Positions 34,824 through 47,000 of a stretch of 64,000 nt of DNA are shown here, piece by piece (positions within the stretch are counted from its first letter, which is position 1; the number at the start of each line of letters is the position of its first letter). Both the position numbers and the translations under genes were made by a program. Source of the stretch: Diplodia intermedia (taxonomy: Eukaryota; Ascomycota; Dothideomycetes; Botryosphaeriales; Botryosphaeriaceae). The stretch is from positions 62,001 through 126,000 of the forward strand of contig JAKEKT010000056.1 of the NCBI GenBank assembly GCA_021495925.1. The letters are read 5' to 3'. The notes under the pieces are model-generated. The model was not told where the DNA came from and searched no databases. It saw only the letters and a list, made by a program, of their open reading frames with translations.

Positions 34824-35455
34824 ATCAATGATGAACGGAATGGAATTGATTCCTCGTTGCTCGTTCGTAGCGTCTGGAGTGTTTATCGTAGATAGAGAAG
34901 ACAATACTGTGTAGAGATGGTGCTTAGCCCCACGCCGACAAAGCCCCTTAATTCGTGGAAGGAGTGCTCGCCAAGCTTCTGGAACACCAGGTGGCAGGGT
35001 TTGGGGATCTGCTCGGCGGCCCGGCGGTCTGCCGGACGCCGGGGGTTTCCGCGCGTTACGTCGTGCGTTCAACGCGCGCATCCGCTCTCCCTTCCAGAAC
35101 CCTTTTTTCTCTTTTCTTTTTTTTGTGCCAACACAATCCCTTGTCTCTCCCTAGCGTGCGCACGCCATGGTTTGAGACGGCTTGCACTCATTTCCCGGCG
35201 CGCCCTTGGTATACCCACGAAGAGAAAGAGGGCAAAGAAGCAATTGCACCGGCGGCGGCAAGCACACGGCTGTCGTCCGTGAGCCATGAACGCATATGAC
35301 GACAGTGCGTTGAATGCAAGAGGTAAATCCCACCCGGAACTCTGAATTAGGCCTCTGCGACCTCCAAGACCCTGCAGCCACCACCTCCTCTTTCCCGCTC
35401 CCCTCACCGCAACGAACCCCATCTTCCGACTTGCGCGAGCCATGGCTAACGACTC
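34824..35455. other. Intergenic between mph1 and the ZIP transporter gene
   Basis: About 0.63 kb between same-strand genes. It contains a T/C tract around 35100-35130 and no gene evidence. Confidence 0.5.
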
Positions 35456-37128
35456 ATGCAACCCCGCGCAGGCATATCGCCCGGAGCATCATGGACCGAC
35501 ATCCCCACCGCGCTGCTCCACGCTGAGCTCCAACGGAGACACGGCGGCATGAAGCAGTCGATGCCGACCGCGGACGGGTCGCGGCCGGCGTGCGGGAGCA
35601 AGACGAAGGGCGAGTACAACACGCCGCTGCACGTCTTCGCGCTGGTGTTGATCCTGGTGCTGAGCACCGGAGGTAAAACAATCTTCCCAAGAACAATGGC
35701 GTTGGGGGCTTGGGGAGCAGGATGAGGGGCAGGCAGGACGGCTTTCAGGGCGAGGGCTTCCAACTGTCCGCTCCACCCCTCCCCCGCTCACCCGGCCGAC
35801 TGTAAATTGCAATGCTAACTGACGATTAATTTTCCACAGCTTGCGCCTTCCCCATCATCGTCCGCCGATTCCCGCGCCTCCCCGTCCCACACCACTTTTT
35901 GTTCCTCTCGAGACACTTCGGCACCGGCGTGCTGATTGCGACGGCATTCGTACACCTGCTACCCACGGCCTTCACCTCGCTAACGGACCCATGTCTACCG
36001 GCTTTTTGGAACGAGGGATACCCGGCAATGGCCGGGCTGATCGCCATGACGGCTGTATTCGTGGTGGTTGGGATAGAGATGTTCTTCGCGAGCAGGGGAG
36101 CGGGCCATGTGCACGGCAGCGATTACGACACGCTGGGCGGAGGAGAGACACACGGCCACCACTCGCGCGGACACGAAGACTACGAGCTGGGCAATGGCCG
36201 GCCGCGCAGCCACGGGCGCAACGCGAGTTTCAACCGCTTCAAGCAGGGCAGCCTACGGCCGGACGCCGCCCACCGTCCGCCGGACATCGTGCTGGACGAC
36301 TACGCCGAGACGGACAACCTGGTTTCCGGCGTCTCGCCCTCGATCCCTCCGCCCACCCCGTCGCCGGGCCACAGCCGTCTCCCGCTCGACGACGAAGAGG
36401 CCCAGACGAAGCCGATCCACCACGGCGCCGACAGCGACTCCGACTCGGACCTCGAGCTCCCAGAGCTCGACGATTACGCCGGAGGAACCTCGTCCACCAC
36501 CGACGCCTCGGGCCTCCTCAACGGCGCGCCCTCGCAAAAATATCGCTCCTCCAACCGCCAAAGTAGCGACTCCCTCGGCACGCCCCAGCCACCCACGACA
36601 CACAGCCCCCACTCCGCCCTCACGCCGGACCAGCAGCAGCGCAAGCAGCTCCTCCAATGCCTCCTGCTCGAAGCGGGCATCCTCTTCCACTCAGTCTTCA
36701 TCGGCATGGCCATCTCGGTCGCCACAGGGCCGCCCTTCCTCGTCCTCCTCGTCGCCATCTCGTTCCACCAGACGTTCGAGGGCCTCGCGCTCGGGTCGCG
36801 CATCGCCGCGCTCGCGTTCCCGCCCCGCTCGCCCAAGCCCTGGCTCATGGCCCTCGCGTACGGCACCACGACCCCCCTCGGCCAGGCCATCGGCCTCGGC
36901 ATCCACGGCCTGTACGACCCAGAGAGCCAGACGGGTCTGCTGACGGTCGGCCTCATGAACGCCGTCAGCAGCGGCCTTCTGCTGTTCGCGGGCCTCGTCG
37001 AGCTGCTGGCTGAGGACTTTTTGAGCGATGGGAGTTATCAGACGCTCAGGGGGAAGAGGAGGGGCCAGGCTTGCGCGGCGGTCGTGGCGGGGGGAGGGTT
37101 GATGGCGTTGGTGGGGGCGTGGGCGTGA
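35456..37128 (+). CDS. ZIP-family zinc transporter
   Basis: Predicted 501-aa multipass membrane protein importing Zn2+ (or related divalent metals). Exons 35456-35672 and 35840-37128; the 167-bp intron has a GTAAAA donor and a TCCACAG acceptor. The N-terminus (SWTDIPTALLHAEL, then ACGSKTKGEYNTPLHVFALVLILVLSTGA) leads into TM1. TM2 holds FGTGVLIATAFVHLLP, a metal-site His helix. A long cytosolic loop between TM3 and TM4 is His/Asp-rich (HVHGS, HGHHSRGHED) and disordered, as in ZIP proteins. TM4-TM5 carry HSVFIGMAISVA and SFHQTFEGLALG, with the HxxxEG signature at residues 382-387. The C-terminal helices end at GGGLMALVGAWA. Plasma-membrane location is likely but not shown. ATG 35456 is preferred over 35442, which reads out of frame. 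Confidence 0.92.
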
Positions 37129-38191
37129 GGGAAGTTTGTTGTTGTTGATGGATTGGCAATGGAGATGGGATGGGATGGGCGATCTGGCGGCCGTCGTCGT
37201 TGTGGCAGTGCTGGTGTAGAAATGCGTGTGTGTGTGGCTGGTTTAGCATGGTGTGCTTATAGCTCGTTTTTTTATTTTATTTTATTTTTTTCCAATACAA
37301 TTGTTAAGAATTAACTTTTTTTCCCCCTTCTTTCTCTCTCTCTTCTCTCTCTCTCTCTCCTCCAATTGGGGGGGAGGGGAGAGAGAGAGAGAGAGAGACG
37401 ACACGTGAGACAAGGAAACTTCTCGAATACCTACTGTGGGGGTCCGGAACTGTGGTGCTTGTGCTGTATGCAACGGCTCTCGCACATCTTTATCTCTCCT
37501 CTCCTCCGTTTGCCCACGGCAGGAAGTGCTAAGCAGAGAAAAAAAAAAGAGACAGAGAAAAAAAAAAGGATGATAAAAAGGGAGACGACCAAGGTTCATT
37601 CATGACGATCATCCACGCACTTGTCATCATCACCCTCGCAAATGATAGGGAAAAAAAAACAATGAAACACAAATGGTCGACAGACACCGAAGTCCGAAAC
37701 AAGAGGGAAAGATGGGGGTGGGGGTGGGCGTCTACTGTCGCTGCTTCATTCGGTGTGGAAGGAGGAGTCGAGTGGGTGAAGGATTGGGGAGACGGCAGAT
37801 GATCCCATGTGGTGGGGTCTCGGCGAGTTGGAAGGGAGGAGGGTTGTTGTAACAGAACAGAACAGAGCAGATAGCATGTTTGTACTTGTAGTAGTCGAAT
37901 GAATCGCCACTATTGCGTCCGCTTTACCCAGGTCTCGCAATGGATGAAAAGGTTTTTAACCACATATGATAGTCCAAGTCTCATGGCATCCAATTTCCAG
38001 AGGCAGGTGATACGCTCGAACGTATCCAGAAACACAAGAAACCGAAGAAAGAAAAGGGCCAAGCTTAACGGCAATCAACGATGCAGTGATTCACATGACT
38101 AAAATCTACCTTTCTTGGAAATACTTTTCCTACTTTCCATTCCCTTTCCCCTTTTTATTTCCTCTCGGATCTCCTTTTCGATATTCGGCAT
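37129..38191. other. Convergent 3' intergenic region with CT/GA inverted tract
   Basis: About 1.06 kb between convergent genes (ZIP, plus; AlaRS, minus). It has T-rich 3' flanks near 37268-37300 and A-rich stretches near 37545-37570. The complementary CT/GA tract is listed separately. No ORF with support. Confidence 0.55.
37331..37398. repeat. CT-tract/GA-tract inverted repeat
   Basis: A (CT)n-rich arm at about 37331-37363 is followed, after CAATTGGGGG, by a (GA)n arm at about 37372-37398. The arms are complementary and could form a long hairpin. Lying between two convergent 3' ends, it may influence transcription termination, which is speculation. Confidence 0.7.
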
Positions 38192-40822
38192 TTAGATCTG
38201 GAACTTCTCCAAGTACTTCGTCGCGAGCTCCAAGCCCTCGTCCAACTTATCCGCGTTGGTGCCCTGACCGACCGAGGTCTTGCCCTTGCCACCAGCCTTG
38301 CCGCCGACGGCTCCGGACACGGCGTTGGACCACTCGGCAGCGGAAGCGCCCTGGGTCTCGAAGTGCTGCGATCAAGTGTTAGCGACCGGACATGCGCGAA
38401 TACAGATTTCTAGGGGTAAAGAAAAGACTTACATCACCCAAGTAACAGCTGTGCACGACCTTGCCGTCCTTGACGTCGCCGGCCATGAGGTAGACCGTCT
38501 TATCCTTCTGCTTGCTGCTGACGTGCTTGATGGCCTCGCCGATGGCGCCCTTTGTGTGCTGCGGGTCGTACTCGACCTTCTGGACGAGGAACTTGGCGTC
38601 CGTGTGCTGCGCAAAGTAGTCGGTGATGGCCTCGACGACCTTCTTGCTGGCGGCCTTGCTCTGCTTCTTCTGCTCCGCCACCATCGCCTTGGTCACCTTG
38701 TCGAAGCGTTCGCGGAACTTGGCCTTGTCGAGCAGCGAGATGGACAGCTCGTTCAGCTCCACCTGCGTCTTCTTCTGCAGCGCGTCCTTGTCCGGCCCGA
38801 ACGGCGTCTTCTCGAAGCGCTCCAGCTCCTTGGAGAAGTCGGCCGCCACGCGCTGCACGTCGTACGCGCCTTGGCCCGTGACGGCGATGATGCGGCGGAT
38901 GCCCTTGGCGATGCCGTTCTCCTCGAGCACGACGAGCTCCTTGATCTCGCCCGTGCTGGACACGTGCGTGCCGCCGCAGAACTCGATGCTGAGCTTCCCC
39001 CATTTCTCGTTGTCGGGGTCTGCCATGATCTCCTTGAGCGTGGCACCAATCGAGACGACGCGGACGGGGTCGGGGTACTTCTCCCCGAAGATGGCGCGGA
39101 CTCCGCGGATCTTGTATGCATCGGCAACGGCGATGGGCTCGATGTACACGGCGCGGTTGTCGCGAATGTAGCCGTTGGAGATGGCCTCGATCTTCTGGAT
39201 CTCGGCCTCGGTGACGCCCTTCTTCCACGAGAAGTCGAAACGCAGCTTCTCGGGGGCGACAAGAGAACCCTTCTGGTCGATATCTGAACCGAGAACCTCG
39301 CGAAGCGCATAGTTCAGCACGTGGGTGCCGGTGTGGTTGTTGCGGATCGGGTTGCGGCGAAGCTCATCATATTCGCAGATGACCTCATCTTCGAGCGAAA
39401 GAGCGCCATAGCTGAGGAAGCCGGTGTGAAGAACGTAGCCATTTGAGACCTGGACGTTCTGAACATCGAAGGCAGCCTCGTTGGCACCCTCAATCAGGAT
39501 CTTGCCGGTATCGTACTCCTGACCACCCTGCTCGGCGTAGAAGTTCGTCTTGTCCAAGACCAGACCGATCTGCTCGCCTTCACCGGCCTCGCTGGTGCTC
39601 TTAATGAACTTCTTCTCGGGGTGGAAGATGGCCTTGATCTTGGCAGTAATGTTGTCCTTTGCGAATTTGAACGAGTCATCCGTCGGAGCAACCTTCGTCT
39701 CCTGAAGGTGGCCGAGAGCGTGCACATCCAGCTTGACCACGTTGGCACCAGCCTTCTTCGCGCCCTTGCTGGCCTCCTTTGCGATGGCCTGCGCCTCTCT
39801 GACCTCAGCATCGTCGATGGTGAGACCCCTCTCCTCAGCCATGATGAGGGTCAGATCCTCCGGGAAACCGTACGTGTCGTACAACCTCCACACATCCTTT
39901 CCGGCAATCTTTTTGCTTCCACTCGCCTCGACCTGCTTTGCGTATTTGTCAAACATGACCTCGCCACGGTCCAGGCTCTTGGCAAACGCCTGCTCCTCCT
40001 CGTCCAAGATCTCCTTGACATCCTGCTCCCTCTTCTTGATTTCAGGGAACATGCCGCCGACCTGCTCCACAAGCTTCGGCACAATCTTGGAGAAAAAGCT
40101 TCCAATGTCGGTGTGCAGGTACTTGCGGGCATAGCGGGCGCCTCGCCTCAGGACACGGCGGACAACATAGCCACGGCCAACAGCATCGGGAATGGCGCCG
40201 TCGGAGATGGCGAAGGTAAGCAGACGAACGTGATCAGCAACGACGCGGTAAGCAGTGTCGATGCCGTCGGCGTCCTCGTCGCCGAACTTGCCCTGGTAAT
40301 CCCTCACACCGGTGATTTCTTGGATGGTCTTGAACAGCGGGGTGAAGACGTCGGTGTCGTAGTTGGACATCTTGTTCTGCAGCACGGAAACCAGACGCTC
40401 GAAGCCCATGCCGGTGTCGACGTGCTTGTTGGGCAGCGGCTTCAGCGACCGGTCGGCCTCGCGGTTGTACTGGATGAAGACGTTGTTCCAGATCTCAAGG
40501 ACATTGGGGTCGTCCATGTTGACCAGGTGAGCAGCGTTGCGGCCGCCTATCCTGTCGTAGTGGACCTCGCTGCAAGGACCGCAAGGGCCTTGGTCGCCCA
40601 TCTCCCAGAAGTTGTCTTTGGCATTGCCCTTCAGAATGTGATCGTCGGCAACCCCCACATCCTTCCAGTACTGCCTCGCCTCCTCGTCGGCCTCGAGACC
40701 CAAGCTCTCGTCGCCTTCGAAGTAGCTCACGTACAGGCGGTCGGGCTCCAGGCCGTAGACCTTGGTCAGCAGCTCCCACGAGTACGTAATCGCCTCCTTC
40801 TTGAAGTAGTCGCCGAAACTCC

Positions 40823-40853
<31 letters not shown>

Positions 40854-41150
40854 GTAGCTGTCCTTGCCGACATCGTCCAGGTCGTTGTGCTTGCCACCGG
40901 CGCGAATGCACTTCTGCGAGTTGACGGCGCGCTTCAGGGTGGCAAAGTCCGAGTTGGGGTCGACGGTGCCCAGGAAGATGGACTTGTACTGGTTCATGCC
41001 CGCATTGGTGAAGAGCAGGGTGGGGTCCGACAGCGGCACGACCGACGACGAGGGCACGAAGGTATGGCCATTCTTCTTGAAGTAGTCCAGGAAGGTGTCG
41101 CGCACACGCTGGGCAGACCACTCGGGCTGCTCGTCGACGATTGAAGCCAT
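38192..41150 (-). CDS. ala1: Alanyl-tRNA synthetase
   Basis: Predicted 963-aa class IIc enzyme that charges tRNA-Ala. Exons on the minus strand: 41150-38433 and 38365-38192 (67-bp intron, GTAAGT...CGCAG). The catalytic domain has RDTFLDYFKKNGHTFVPSSS, TNAGMNQYK, HHTFFEMLGNWSFGDYFK, GPCGPCSEVHYD and HVDTGMGFERL. The editing domain has NHTGTHVLNYALRE and the zinc-site FCGGTHV, and a C-Ala dimerisation region ends at EGLELATKYLEKFQI. The length matches fungal cytosolic AlaRS. The main start is ATG 41150 (MASIVDEQPEW). The frame stays open upstream to another ATG at 41441, through an Arg-rich, acid-poor stretch that could be a mitochondrial presequence. The gene is divergent from its 41513 neighbour. 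Very secure. Confidence 0.97.
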
Positions 41151-41512
41151 TGCACGGCGGGGCTGCAGCGAGGTCGGCGCTGCGGGGCACGGCGGTGATC
41201 GGAGGGAGCGGTCTGGTCTCGCGGCGGCGCGAGCGATGGGTGCGGAGCGGATGGTGGGCACGCGGCCTGGGGGCGGGTTGGCGGCCGGGTGGAGGGTGCG
41301 GGTGGTGCGGTGGGAAGTGCCGGGGATTTGTAGAAGCTTCTGCGCGCGAGACCCAAGTGGTGATAAATATCGCCCTCGCCCGCCGTGACTCACGAAGCTG
41401 CTTACTCGATCCAACGCAGCCCCCACACGGAGTCGCAGCATTCCCCGACCGACAATGCGATGAGCGAGGCTGGCTGGTAGATGCACGTGTGCTGAGAGTG
41501 TGAGGTGATGGA
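41151..41512. promoter_or_regulatory. Short bidirectional promoter, ala1 and the 41513 gene; possible AlaRS leader
   Basis: Only 362 bp separate the two main start codons. On the minus strand this interval is open in the AlaRS frame, with an in-frame ATG at 41441 and no acidic-rich composition. It may therefore be translated in a minor mitochondrial isoform while also serving as a promoter. Confidence 0.5.
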
Positions 41513-42259
41513 ATGGCCACCCACGCGGAGGTAATGTCCACGGACTCTGAGCCGCATCGCGGCATCAAGCGCGCCGCCGCCGAGTCGCTGGAGTCCGAGC
41601 AGCGCCTGTCCAAGCGCTTCAACCTTCTCAACATTGGTATGCCGCCACCTCGTGCGCGCTGCGTCTGCCGCGTCCGCTGACCCGCTGCCCCAGACAACTC
41701 CGGCAAGCTCTACATCCCCGTCCCCGCATCGTCGTCCCACGCCGACTCCCAACCGCCTCCCGATCCAAGCTCCTCCCGCACTCCCGCCCCCCGATCCCGC
41801 GACGACGATTGGATGCAGCTCGAAGACACCAAGGACAAGGTCTACATCTACGATCTCGACGAGGAGCTGGCCGAGCTGGAATCCGACGAGGAGAACCCCA
41901 TCTTCCTCCCCGACATCGAGAAGCATCTCCACAAGATACCCAAACACGTCTTGGTGAGCAACGGCAAAGAGCTGGAGCGCACTGCCAACAACCAGCTCGT
42001 GCTCTACAGCGTGCCTGCCTCGTTGTCCGTCCCCGAAGACAAAGACAGCGTGAGAAAGGCCATCATTGAAGCGCGCCACAGAGCAGAGCAGAAATCCGCA
42101 TCGCTACCTGAATCGAACGACTCCACGAAGCTTATCCTGCAGCACGCTGGTAGACATGGCTTCGCAGTCGAAGACGCCGACACCGACGCCGACGCCATGT
42201 CGACGGATGCAAACGGCTCCGTCGACGACATGGAAGTCGAGCCAATGGAAATCGAATGA
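41513..42259 (+). CDS. Conserved hypothetical acidic protein
   Basis: Predicted 229-aa protein, family not recognised. Exons 41513-41636 and 41694-42259 (57-bp intron, GTATGC...CCCAG, with a GCTGAC branch site). The N-terminus has KRAAAESLESEQRLSKRFNLLNID, a bipartite-like basic segment that may be a nuclear signal. A compact block follows, likely the folded core: GKLYIPVPA, then DDWMQLEDTKDKVYIYDLDEELAELESDEENPIFLPDIEKHLHKIPKHVL. The tail is acidic (DADTDADAM to DDMEVEPMEIE). ATG 41513 is used; an ATG at 41508 reads a nine-codon frame only. No enzymatic motif is visible. Sharing a short promoter with ala1 suggests housekeeping expression. Confidence 0.82.
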
Positions 42260-42515
42260 GGCAGATGGAGGGTTTCATATTAATTTCTCTATGATACGTA
42301 GGACCACCCGCTTATGCAATTCCCAAGTAAATCAAGTGATATTTCGTGCAACTTTGGTTGGTATCGATGTGTCTGTAGCACGTGTACAGCGTATTTCCGT
42401 CAAACGCCGCTAGTACGCTCATCCAGTGAGCGGTGCAGCTCCCTACTTTGCCCGCAGAATCAAATTATCCGGTGTATTACAACTTGATGAGAACCATTAC
42501 TGTAGTCATGAACGC

Positions 42516-43205
42516 CTAAAGACGATACGGGTTCGAGCTCCCCGTGTAGTGCGCCTGCGCTGGGGCGGTGGGTTCGTTGCCGAGAACACCCGTCTGCTGA
42601 GTGCCCTGGGGGGCCTGAGAGCCGGAAGGCGGCGGTCCCGGTGGCGGTGCGTACTGCGGCGACGGAGGGCCGTAGTGTTGTTGCGGGTCGGCCTTGGAGG
42701 CTCCGGGAGGCGGCTGGTAGGTAGGCGGCATGTCCTGGTTGTACAGTGGCGGAGGCTCCTGGTAACCCTGCATGGGATAGCCGTTCTGGCCGGCAGCGTA
42801 GTATTGCGGCTGCTGGCCGTGATACTGGTAGTAGACTACGCCTTGCAGCTGCGGTTCAAAGCGCGCGCGCTGATACCTCGGAACGAGCCACTGCACAGTG
42901 TTAGTAAACTCAAGGATCACGAGCGCCATCTACGCACCTTGTGGTAGGCCAAAGGCGCGAGGCCCTTCTTCATCCGGCGCTGGGCGTGGATGTAGCCGCC
43001 GATGAACCAGACCAAGAAGATGAACAGGGAGGTGCCGAAGATGACATATTTGATGATTATGCCAGTCTGGTGGCCCATTTGTCAGTTCGGCCTTGCTACT
43101 GCCAGCGGCGCAGCTTACTTGAGAGAACCAGAAAGAATCATAGACGTAGTCGTCGTCGCTCGTGAAGGCCGGGTCGCCCGCAGGTTCTTGGCGGGGCAGG
43201 AGCAT
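42516..43205 (-). CDS. Single-pass membrane protein with PPxY motifs (RCR-like)
   Basis: Predicted 196-aa protein. Exons on the minus strand: 43205-43119, 43066-42938, 42890-42516, all phase 0. A short lumenal or extracellular N-terminus is followed by one membrane segment (IIIKYVIFGTSLFIFLVWFIGGYI), then a basic juxtamembrane patch (HAQRRMKKG). The Pro/Gln/Tyr-rich cytosolic tail carries PPLY and PPTY, matching the PPxY ligand for WW domains of Rsp5/Nedd4 ubiquitin ligases. This layout resembles fungal RCR proteins (Congo-red resistance, chitin synthesis and trafficking), but similarity beyond the layout cannot be judged here. The start is the only ATG before the membrane segment. Gene existence is secure; the family label is tentative. 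Confidence 0.8.
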
Positions 43206-44053
43206 GGTTGTGAGGCGTAGAAGGCGTTTGTTCAGTGTATGGCGATTTGGAAAAATTGGCTTTTGGAGTGACGAGGAAAGAGAAGGAAATAAAGGACGCG
43301 AGGTTGAAGAGGGCGAGCAAAGGTGTGGTTGTACACGCAATGTGGCTACGAAGCAGCTTGAGGCTGCGCGTGGAACGCAGGGAGTTTCAGTGACTGTCTG
43401 GGACGGAGAGCAACTGTCGGACGTTGAGGCGTTCGGGATCCGGCAGCAGCGCGGCAGGCGCGCGCGAACGAGGCGACAAGGCAAACGAGCAGCGAGTGAG
43501 TAGCGGATAGAGAGAGAGAGGAAGAGGCAGAGACAAGAGACTGGCCGAGGAAATGAGGATAATCTATCGAGGGGCGGGAGCCAAGGGCGGAGGCGGGACA
43601 CGACCTGGCTGCGACATTTGGCGGCTGGGCGGATGGTGATTCGCCTGTGGCGTGTGGCTGAGCACGACGCAGGGAAGGCGCGCACGACTGGGACGCCGTT
43701 GCACGTGCCCGCCCGTGCGCCGGCCGGGTGTCGAATCGATGCCTGCGATAGTCTCATAGCTCCGGCAAGCTGAGCAGCCCACCGTACGCATCACCGCCGT
43801 CTGCCCAGAGTCGCAAAGCTCCCCGTCGCACCAGCCTTGCAGCCCTGTTCCCGTCCCCGCGCCCCCGCCGTCCGTCTCGCCCCGCGCCGCAGCCAACGCG
43901 CCCGCTCCACGATAGGCACCAACGCCAGTCGCGCGCACTCGGACCGCCCGCGTTACCGCCGATTGCAGCTTTCCACCCCGCCTCCATAGCCATTGGAAAC
44001 CGCCCACCACACACGCCCGCTGGCGAAGCTATGAGCATCGAAAGGCGACCCAG
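43206..44053. promoter_or_regulatory. Divergent promoter region, RCR-like gene and vps8
   Basis: About 0.85 kb between divergent starts. It has a short GA run near 43510. The vps8 leader carries a uORF. No TATA box recognised. Confidence 0.5.
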
Positions 44054-44057
44054 ATGA
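44031..44057 (+). promoter_or_regulatory. uORF overlapping the vps8 start codon
   Basis: An eight-codon ORF (MSIERRPR) begins at 44031. Its TGA (44055-44057) overlaps the vps8 ATG (44054-44056) as ATGA. This arrangement favours termination-reinitiation or leaky scanning, so it may tune vps8 translation. It acts only if the transcript starts upstream of 44031. Confidence 0.55.
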
Positions 44058-47000
44058 GCTCCGCAGACGGAGACAGCGACGTCAGCGGTGGCAGCCAAGA
44101 TGTCAAGACCGCTGACGGAGCCGCGGCCAGCCTGCGCAATGATTCCGCGCCTGATCTGGCGCGTGCCGATTCGGAGCTCAGACACATCATCGAGGAAGAG
44201 CAGAGAGACCTGCGCGTGGACTCGGGGACTGCCACCAACGGAACTAACGGGACCAACGGGATCAACTTCCACGGCTATGGCAAGGTCAAGGAACAGCAAA
44301 CGCAGGAGGACGTGCAACCCGCGAGCCCTTCGCCGTCGTTACCCATCCGGAATGCTTCATTCAGCGCCATGAGCCCAGAGGGTTCCATCTCAGTACCGGA
44401 TGATACTCCCTCAGTACAAGTGCGCTGCTCCTGCCATCTCCCAAGCTGCTCTGCTAACACTATTAGGGCTCCGCACTTTCTTCCCCCGGCAGCAGTGTCC
44501 CTCAGTCATTCGCGTCGTTCGGTAGAGGCCAGCGACCGCCATCATTGCAGCCTTTCGAACGTCGATTCTCTGCCAGGACCCCAGTTTCACCGCGCGACTC
44601 GCCGAGAGCACTTTCACCCGCCTTCCTTGGATCTAACTCGAGACAGTCGTCGCTCTCGAGCCCACTATTCCAGAACCAAGATGAAGCAGACACACCGCAG
44701 CCGCCATGGGAAGTTGTTCGGTGGACAAAGCTGAAAAGGATATCCGGCCAGGCTTTCTCAGAGCTTGGTAAACGGAATTTCGGCCGGCCGACCTGTCTGG
44801 CCGTTGCCGCGTCTATTATCATCGGAACTTCGAAAGGACTAATTCTAGTTTTCGACTACCACCAGACGCTGAAATCCATCATTGGTCCCGGTACAAAAGG
44901 TAGGGCGCCCTCAATCAAATGCGGAGTACTAGGGGTATTGACAAAGTGCAGCAATCGAATCTGGCGCAGTTACGGCTCTTGCGATATCGGCCGACCACAC
45001 GACGGTTGCCGGCGGCCATGCTTCTGGAAACATTTTCACATGGGAAATCGCGAGATCTGCGAAGCCATTCCTCCATATCCCACCCATCGACAAACGACAA
45101 GCTGAAAACCGGTCGTCGGATGGCCATCTCTCCGATGTATCTGTTCTTCATCTAGGCTTTCTGGGAACGCGCCACACTGCGCTGGTGTCGGCAGATGAAG
45201 GTGGCATGGCTTTCTCTCACCTCGCAACACGAGGTTTGGGGGCTGTCGGTCGGACGGTGAAGACCACCCGAATTTTAGGAAGATACCCACCTTCTGCCGG
45301 CGCTATAGACCAGCCGCGGAAGTCCAGTTCTGTTCTTGCATTCTCGCCGTTGCCTTTGGGAAACGTGGAGCAACCGACCGACGCGCTCGGTCTCACCGCG
45401 CTGCTGACTCCTTACTTGCTTGTAATCGTTTCGACCACACCGATTGCCGAGACGCAACACAAAATGTCACGGCCAAAAGAGATAGTCCCCCACAGCACTT
45501 TGAGTGGTTGCTTGGCGTGGTTCCCCGCTGTAAAGCTCAAGAGTTCGGGGGAGGACGGCCCGCAAGCCGTTTCAAAGACGAAACTCGTGTACTGCTGGTC
45601 AAATGTGCTCACAGTCCTGGACGTGGAAGTCACAGATCGGCAGGAGAAGGAACAACGAGCTTCGCTTCGCTTCAAACCCCGTAGTAGATGGAGGGCTGAG
45701 GAGGCAATCGTTGCCGTACAGTGGATCAGCCGATCCGTCCTCGGTGTGCTCACAATCAGTCAACGTCTTATCATCCTGGAAGATAGCTCCCTCCGGATGA
45801 CGGACTCATTTGATCTGATTCAGAAGCACATTTTCCACAAGGACCTGTTCTCGCGTCAGCTCCATTCTGTGGTGGAACAGCTGGACGAGCAGGATGACTC
45901 CATGCACGGTGTTGTCGCAGATGCTTTCTACATGAGCTTTCGGGCCTACAAAGGGAGACTGTTCCTTCTGGGCTTCAATGACGTCTCGATTGGAACGCTA
46001 TCGAACTGGGCAGATCGACTTCTTGCGCTCATGGAAGAAGGAGACTACATAGCTGCCATTGAGCTAGCAACCTCCTACTACAACGGAGACGCCGACAAAC
46101 TCACCGTAGGGTTGCCTAGTGACGATGCTGCCAGACACGTTTTAGTCCAGGAAAAGCTTTTGGAAATGATCTCCGCCTCCCTGAGATATACCTTCGCCAG
46201 GAAAGAATCTTCGGGTGATGAGGCCTCCCGTTCTCAGCTATTCGAGTTGGCGTCTGCAAGCTTTTCGGCATGTCTGAGCATGGAAGAGATGGACTTCCTG
46301 TTTGAGGATGTGTACGAAGCGTTCCAGAACGCGTCGTCGGAGGACGTGTTTTTCGAGGTTCTGGAGCCATACATTGTCGAGGACGAAATCACGTCCGTGC
46401 CACCAGATGTTTTGAAGGACATGATAACACAATACGCGTTGCAGACTCGTACCGACAGGCTTGAGGAAATGATCTGCCACCTGGACACAGCCACAATAGA
46501 CATCAACCAGGTCACGATCCTCTGCAGGCAGTACAGTCTGTATGATGCATTGATCTATGTGTGGACCCGATCCATACGCGACTACATCACCCCGCTTATT
46601 GACCTACTCACCCTGGTCAAAGTCGTCTTGTCGGGTGGTGAGCCTTCCGGGCCAGCAGAAGAGCACTACCTCGCCTCCGCAATGAAAATCTTCCCATACC
46701 TTGCGTATACCCTCACGGGGCGCGTTTATCCCGGGGGAAACGTGTTGCCGGATGACGATGCCGATGGCGCCAAAGATGCGCTGTATTCCTACATTTTCTC
46801 CGGCAAACCTACAGAGTGGCCGAAAGGCAGCGGCGACGTCTTTCAACCACTCGACGACAAGGAATCGGCCGAGTCATTTCCGTACCTGAGGGCAATTCTC
46901 AAGTTTGACACACCAAGCTTCATGAGCATGCTCAACGAGGCCTTCGAGGACTCCTACCTAAACGGAGACCAGTCGCCAAATGGAACCTTGAATGGCGTAT

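Noticed and set aside
39621..41144. 507-aa plus-strand ORF antisense to AlaRS
   Set aside because: Shadow of the highly biased AlaRS coding frame. No domain; rich in Leu/Val/Asp as expected for an antisense frame.
42525..42545. GGTTCGAGCTCC resembling a tRNA B-box
   Set aside because: It lies in the last codons of the RCR-like coding sequence and lacks any cloverleaf context.
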